Both the position numbers and the translations under genes were made by a program. The notes below the pieces were generated by a model. The model had not been told where the DNA came from. It saw only the letters and a list, made by a program, of their open reading frames with translations, and did not search any database. This document shows positions 34,184 through 39,328 of a DNA stretch of 39,328 nt, piece by piece. This DNA is from Aureobasidium sp. EXF-3400 (taxonomy: Eukaryota; Ascomycota; Dothideomycetes; Dothideales; Saccotheciaceae). Position 1 is the first letter of the stretch; the number at the start of each line of letters is the position of its first letter. Location: NCBI GenBank assembly GCA_024195585.1, contig SWBL01000409.1, forward strand, positions 1-39,328, in the 5' to 3' direction.

Positions 34184-35481
34184 GGATTTGATGGCTTAGC
34201 GTTGTTTATCACGATACCTAAAATTATAGATCATTAATGTTTGAATGAATGAATTTTACTAAGAACCATTGATCCGCTTTCTATGTGAACTCCTGTAGCT
34301 TCTATGGGGAAATCACTAGTTGTGATTTTCTGCTCGCAGGCACCATTCATCACCAATAACAATAAGGAAATCGCGTTCAAGTTTCCCATCATTGTCCAGT
34401 TCGCAGATGGATGTCCATTTCTCGTAAAGCACAGTTCTAGACCCAAACCGAGAACAAGGGTATGCTGCAGGTCAGCATCCAAATCAGGACAATGACTGAG
34501 TTGCCACTGCCCACTCACAAGAGCTGATTATGGTCAGCAAGCAGTACATTCGTATTGTACAGTACATATACATGTGACAGTACAATTTCAGCCAAGCCTT
34601 TACGCCTCGAATAGGTTCTCGCATGACCATGTGAGGTCTTGGAGTCGATATCCGAAAGTTTAAATCAGACTTCAGATCTCCTCCCCGCACCAGAACGTTC
34701 TCACACGAACCTCACACCAACTTTCCTAATCTGGGACTCACAGCAAACTTGGAAAGAGCCATGCATGCAAGCCACCTTGCCTAAACGAATAGAGTTTCCG
34801 GACACCGGAGCCTTTCGAGCCCTGATCCGACAACTCTCCGCTGGAACCTTTACACATACCGCCATGAAGCATTCTCAGCAGTCAGCCTGCCTCGAAAGCC
34901 GTTCAGCACTCATCTAAGAGGTACAAGGTCTCTGGCTTTCGATCCAGGCTTTGATGAAGCAAGCACAACAAGCAACGATACACCCAAGCTGAGCAGGATG
35001 CTTGTCTGAATGCTTGAGAAAGCGCCATCGACACTCATTCTCCAAACACCGCGGCTGGACTCCGACGGTCCTTCTCTGAGACTCGTATCAGAGTTTCGCG
35101 AACACCGAGAATATCGCCAATCTGACAACTCTTTTAGCACATGGGCCAGAACTCTACCCTCCATGGCTCACCGTATCTATCTCAGCTATACACACAGCCG
35201 AGCACGATGCATTGTCCTTTCGACTGGCTATGGACTATTCACAGCTCGGTGTCTCCGCTATGTGGCTTGGTAGCTGCAATCGCTGTGGAAGTCTAGACAT
35301 TATAGTTACTGATTGTGCTGTACTTGGCCCACCAAGAAATCTTGGATGCCTATCCACAACACATCCAGTTGTGTATAAAGGACTCTGGTAGACGCGCCTT
35401 CTGTCGACTATCAGCCACCTCATCAATCTCCGATACTTTCGCTTTCGGGCTTTCTTCAACCCTCTTCCATACTCTGTCAAT
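34184..35481. other. 1.3-kb intergenic region between the two peroxidases
   Basis: It holds the 3' UTR of peroxidase A and the promoter of peroxidase B. A 92-codon + frame at 34639-34917 lacks any domain. The 3' part (about 35396-35480) is CT-rich and typical of a core promoter. I saw no leftover peroxidase sequence that would point to a third copy. Confidence 0.5.
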
Positions 35482-36569
35482 ATGATCTCCAATCTCGCTT
35501 CTCTGCTGTTGGTCAGCGCTCTAGGCGCAGATGCATTCTCGATGCCTGAGGCGGCTTCGTCTTTCACCTCTCTGCTTGCATCTTCGCTCAACAACGCTAT
35601 ACCCAACTCGCTTATGTCCCGCAGTGGTGGCTCAGGTAGCTGTCCTGCTATCTGGACCACCATCTCTTCTGATCTCACCGCATCTTTCTTGGGCTCGGAT
35701 GGTCAATGTACTGATCTTGCAAGAGCCGCTATTAGATTTGCGTTCCACGATGCCGGTTAGTAACCCTATTCAGTACACAAGAACCTCAGAATCTGACATG
35801 TGATACAGGACCGTACTCATCAAAGACAACATTCTACGCACCTGCTGCAGGTGGTGCAGATGGTTCGCTTCTCTTGAATGCGGACGAGATCAACCGTCCG
35901 GAAAACGGGGGTCTGGGCCCATACTACAATTGGTTGATGGGAAAGTACACCTCGTACAACCAAAAGGCCACCGTTGGTGCTGCAGACCTAATCCAGTTTG
36001 CTGGTGCGCATGCCGTCATCACATGTCCTGGAGGCCCCAAAATCAAGACCGTCGTCGGCAGAACAGACACGAGCACAATAGCCCCTGATGGCTTCCTTCC
36101 TGCAGGATTCGGTCCCAACTCGTCTCACGACGTCCTGTTCCAGCTTTTCCTCGACAAGGGTTTCAGCGCTAGAGATCTGGCAGCTTTGATTGGCGCACAC
36201 TCGACCAGCAAGGCATTCACTCAGCAAGCCAACGGTATTCCCGAAGGTGGCCAACAGGATTCTACTCCTGGTAAATGGGATATCAACTACTACGCTCAAG
36301 TCAACAACCCTCCCGCTGGTACATACCGCTTCCAGTCCGACATCAACCTCTCCAACGCATCAACGACCGTGGGCAAGCAGTTCCAAGGCTTTGTCGGCAA
36401 TCAAGGCAAGTGGACGTCCTCTTTCGCCGATGCCATGGCCCGCTTGAGTGTGTTGGGAATTCCTTCTTCGGCGCAAGCCAACTTCATTGACTGCACGAGT
36501 GCATTGCCCAAGGGTACATCTTCGAAGAGAGATATCCGTGCTGCTCCTATCAACGACCGTTCGCGATAG
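35482..36569 (+). CDS. Secreted class II fungal haem peroxidase B
   Basis: Exons 35482-35755 and 35809-36569 encode 344 residues. The signal peptide is MISNLASLLLVSALGADAF. The distal motif AAIRFAFHDAG (Arg85, His89) is split by the intron at its last glycine codon. The calcium region GGADGSLLL and the proximal motif LIGAHSTS (His222) follow, then TRYRFQSD-like TYRFQSDINLSN. Only four cysteines remain after the signal peptide (54, 76, 164, 320), where basidiomycete class II enzymes have eight. No Mn-binding glutamates precede the distal Arg. The C-terminus has a dibasic KR in SSKRDIRAAP that Kex2 could cut. It is a paralog of the gene upstream. Confidence 0.9.
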
Positions 36570-36863
36570 GGAGATGTGTTGGACGATTACTTATACGGGG
36601 CGTTGGTGGTATCCTTTTCTCAATACTTTTATCATAAAATCAAGTAGATTTCATCGAAAGCTTTCTCAAGGCCAAGAACCTTTTTCAATCACCTTTAATA
36701 TCTTCAAGCTCCTTGGGGTTCATTCCTTCCTCGTTCCTAGATAAACGTGTATTGAATTCCTGGTCGAGACCACAATCTCCAATTCCGAGTCCAGGCACAT
36801 TGCTTCCTCTTTGTGAGGGATTCCATGAGCTAGTAGTATCAGTATCACGGCTTGCAAGAAGTC

Positions 36864-37340
36864 TCATATGCTCGTTGGATTGAGCTCCGTTCTCTCTACC
36901 CAAACAACATAGCACTCGCCTCCTTGTTGGGTCGTACCAAACCGCAACCCTCCATCACTTCGTAAGCGTGTGACCCCAACCTCATTTTCCAGACCCTTAT
37001 CCGGTTCCTCATCATGTTCGAATACACGCGATGCTTCATCTCGCTCGATTACCTTTGGGATGGTGATCGATCCCCACGGCGAAGTGTCGTCGTAAAATGC
37101 ATGAGCTACCTCATTCGCGGTCTTGCAATCAGTGTAGATACCGTGGAGTGAATATTCGTGGTTACCATATCCCCCTAGTATGAGTTCGGAGGGATCTCCG
37201 GTAAGGCTCCATACGACGTAAACGTGGGTTGGAAGTACGGTGTTTGAAGCTGTTGGTGCTAGAGATGAGGTGGGCTTGGGTGTCTCCTCAGCGGAGATTT
37301 CCTCACTAGCCTTGCGTTTCTTATTTGACTGCATTTTCAT
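36864..37340 (-). CDS. Hypothetical fungal protein
   Basis: The frame gives 158 residues from the ATG at 37340. It is open for 48 more codons upstream, but that part is poorly conserved-looking and reaches into the facing gene's leader, so I prefer the internal MKMQSNKKRKASEEI start. The N-terminus is basic and disordered. A compact region follows: HVYVVWSLTGDPSELILGGY, HGIYTDCKTANEVAHAFYDD and a final GGECYVVWVERTEL. Two similar VYVVW / CYVVWV strands frame the domain, as in small fungal beta-rich proteins. I do not know a function. Confidence 0.6.
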   Translation of the reverse strand: MKMQSNKKRKASEEISAEETPKPTSSLAPTASNTVLPTHVYVVWSLTGDPSELILGGYGNHEYSLHGIYTDCKTANEVAHAFYDDTSPWGSITIPKVIERDEASRVFEHDEEPDKGLENEVGVTRLRSDGGLRFGTTQQGGECYVVWVERTELNPTSI

Positions 37341-37697
37341 GTCTGTGAAGTGGATTGAATGGTTGCTTAGGTGATCTTTGCAACAAGTTGATGGAGAGAG
37401 GTGCACCGTGAGGTGAGGTTGAAGTGGGTTGGACAAAGTACTTTGCACTAATCGTTCATAAGTATGCATTTTGTGCAAGTTCATGTCTCGGTTGTACTAT
37501 ATTACGACTACATCTCGTGGATGCTTCCTTCCTTGTCTCTTCCTACACTCTGTATACTGAATCTGATCTCCGATTTCCATCGACGCTTGTCCGTTCTCTC
37601 AACGAAATCTTCCATCACGTCGAACAGGCACTGGATCCCTAACATAACTTACAACAAATCCACCTCTTTAACACCACCATATTACAGGCCCACCACA
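37341..37697. promoter_or_regulatory. Divergent upstream region of two hypothetical genes
   Basis: The stretch is 357 bases. Open frames from both genes extend into it and overlap at 37464-37484. CT-rich sequence at 37520-37620 suits a + strand promoter. Confidence 0.4.
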
Positions 37698-38234
37698 ATG
37701 TCTAATACATCCACTTCCAATACCATCGGTCTCTCGCCCCAAAAAGACAAACTCCTAGCTCTGACAACACTCATCTCAACCATCTCCCTCGCAACCCTAG
37801 ATCTAAAAGCCAGCAGCCAAATGCTAAACGACCCACCTTCAAAACTTGTCTCTTCCCTACCCCATCGCATCAACGTCTCTCTTCCAAAATCCCCAGTTTT
37901 GATCGAAGGAGTCGCACAATCATACGCCAGAGCAGCAACAGCAGGTGCATTCTTCTATCTCGCCTACAAAGACTACCAAAGCGTAAAGGACAGCAGAGGA
38001 GACGGAGGGACAAAGGAATGGAGGTGGAAAGTTTGGGCAGGATGTGGTGCTGTGGGTGTATTGGTGCAGAGTTTGAGGCCGTTGCCTGGTGGTGTTTCTG
38101 GTTTAACGGGGAGTTTGGGGAAGAGTGAGGGTGTTAACGGACAAGCGAGTAGATTGGGCATGTTGGCGATGGCGAAGGGAGGTGTTTTAATGGCTACGGT
38201 GCCGTTCTGTTACAGTGCTTGGAAGTCTATGTAA
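37698..38234 (+). CDS. Hypothetical integral membrane protein
   Basis: The ATG at 37698 (ACAATGTCT context) opens a frame of 178 residues without introns. The same frame runs back to 37464, but that part looks like leader sequence. Up to four hydrophobic segments are visible: LLALTTLISTISLATLDL, ATAGAFFYLAYKDY, VWAGCGAVGVLVQSL and GMLAMAKGGVLMATVPFCY. The middle loop is charged (RGDGGTKEWRWK). No family recognised; a small organelle or ER membrane protein is possible. Confidence 0.65.
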   Translation: MSNTSTSNTIGLSPQKDKLLALTTLISTISLATLDLKASSQMLNDPPSKLVSSLPHRINVSLPKSPVLIEGVAQSYARAATAGAFFYLAYKDYQSVKDSRGDGGTKEWRWKVWAGCGAVGVLVQSLRPLPGGVSGLTGSLGKSEGVNGQASRLGMLAMAKGGVLMATVPFCYSAWKSM

Positions 38235-38753
38235 GTTCGTCGAGTATGGGTATACATTGTTCGTCAAAAACTTGTAGGAATGTCACTACTCCCTGGTATG
38301 CTCAATGATGAATTTGTTGAATTTACATTATTTTGGGTCGAAATTGTCCTTTCATCGTCTCAGCGAGATTTAGGCTGTACAAATGAGCGTGTATATCTCC
38401 AAAATGCCACTATAGGTAGTGCTCATGTCAAGAACATTGCTCGGGGGCTCAATATCTCGTCGTCGACCTCGAAAAAGGATGCCAAGTGTACGACCCTGAC
38501 CGCGTGTTCAAGAGAACCAAATTTCTCCGTGTTTCCAAATCATGAGACTGGAGGGTATTTGCAAGTGAAGACACTTGGAAAAACTAGCGAGAGAATAGTC
38601 AAGTCGGGAAGATCAAAGGTATGTGAAATGATGTTGTTTTGATACAAAGTGTACAAGGTTATCTTCCTCAACCCCAGTCGTAGATTCCAGTATAAACGCC
38701 GTCCCAATGAAGTAAAATATACAAAGAACCGCAGTAAAGCACAGTCCGGACAT
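38235..38753. other. Convergent intergenic region before the bL17m gene
   Basis: Facing 3' UTRs of the membrane-protein gene and the ribosomal gene. A 120-codon + frame (38280-38642) has no coding character. Nothing else seen. Confidence 0.5.
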
Positions 38754-39328
38754 CTATCTCGAGGCCTTAGGGTTGTGGTAGACTTTCTGCTTGTAGACCT
38801 TCTCAAATCCTTGTTCACCCTGAGCCTCAAGCCTATCGAACTTGGCAACCATGTCTTCAAGGTCCTTGTCGCCATCTGGACGGAAACGAGTGACCTTTGC
38901 AATGTTACCAGCGGTCATGTCATTGATGGGCTTGCCCTCGCGGCGCAGGCGAGATACGGTGCGGGCGGTCATGGCAAATCTCATGTCCTTGGGGCCGTCG
39001 ACGAGTTCTAGGATGGCAGAGGGTGCTTGGTCTTCCTTGATGGGTTCAATGCGTAGTACACGAGTGTAGCCACCAGGACGGTTCAAGAAGCGTTCACGGA
39101 GGGGACCGAAGAGTTTGGGGATGAGAGAATGGGGTTCCTGTGAGCGAGATCTGTTAGAAGTTGTTGGAGGAAAATAGAGGTGCATAGATAGTAGGGCAAG
39201 AGGTAATGAGAGGATGGCGACGTACGTAGAAGATGGAGAGAGCCTTTCTCTTGCTGGCGTCGGTGTTCTTCTTGCCCAAGGTGATCAACTTCTCGGCCAG
39301 ACGCTGGGCTTCCTGGGCCTTGGGCCAT
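38754..39328 (-). CDS. MRPL8: Mitochondrial large-subunit ribosomal protein bL17m (partial)
   Basis: The 3' part of a - strand gene; the 5' part lies beyond the right edge. The exon entering the window (39328-39226) reads WPKAQEAQRLAEKLITLGKK and ends SIFY. An 88-nt intron (39225-39138), the longest in the window, leads to the last exon 39137-38754, which reads EPHSLIPKLFGPLRERF and RPGGYTRVLR. That is the bacterial L17 core. The C-terminal ~60 residues extend beyond bacterial L17, as fungal mitochondrial homologues do. The protein sits near the exit tunnel of the mitoribosome. The ATG-like triplet at the window edge is in a different frame and is not the start. Confidence 0.88.

Noticed and set aside
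39083..39328. 81-codon - frame starting with ATG at the window edge
   Set aside because: Wrong frame over the first bL17m exon in the window; the true frame reads WPKAQEAQRL and continues beyond the edge.

Overview
This is nuclear DNA of a filamentous ascomycete (Pezizomycotina). Nearly all introns are short (49-56 nt, one of 88 nt), with GT-AG borders and a branch-like CTAAC/CTGAC motif. Genes are separate and lie on both strands. Their products (Hrq1, Sls1, Erg28, Ifa38, Yrb2, fungal class II haem peroxidases, a DUF1774 protein) are typical of that group. The peroxidase pair would fit a Dothideomycete-like fungus, but I cannot name a species. I saw no tRNA, rRNA, CRISPR array, transposon or virus-like gene.

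Layout. 1-229: the tail of a + strand gene that starts outside the window. 230-4407: about 4.2 kb with no gene I can support. 4408-11079: a RAD51 paralog (-), then on + a membrane-anchored MOSC/mARC-like protein, a PAP2-type membrane phosphatase/transferase and a BTB protein. 11637-16278: mitochondrial SLS1 (-), divergent from an NT-C2 domain protein (+). 16938-24241: three - strand genes: the HRQ1 helicase, a YRB2/RanBP3-type Ran-binding protein and a YIP4/YIPF6-type Golgi protein. 24980-30741: GAL7 (+), ERG28 (-) divergent from IFA38 (+), a DUF1774 membrane protein (+) and a small Cys/His protein (-). 30742-36569: a gene-poor part carrying two class II peroxidase genes in the same orientation. 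36864-39328: two divergent hypothetical genes and the 3' part of the mitochondrial ribosomal protein bL17m gene (-), which runs off the right edge.

What the genes share. Most are unrelated housekeeping genes. The closest functional pairing is ERG28/IFA38: both are ER lipid-synthesis genes (sterol C4-demethylation scaffold; very-long-chain 3-ketoacyl-CoA reductase) transcribed apart from one 214-bp intergenic region. Sls1 and bL17m both serve mitochondrial gene expression but lie far apart. The RAD51 paralog and Hrq1 both act in DNA repair but are not neighbours. The peroxidases look secreted and form the most lifestyle-related (accessory) part of the window.

I rebuilt exon structures by hand from splice motifs, frame continuity and family resemblance. 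Every multi-exon model below closes in frame, but none is checked against transcripts. I found no clear evidence of a wholly new system. The best leads are the cysteine-poor tandem peroxidases with no shared intron position, the coding-like stretch behind the BTB gene's stop codon, the shared ERG28/IFA38 promoter, and the two long unexplained intergenic regions.
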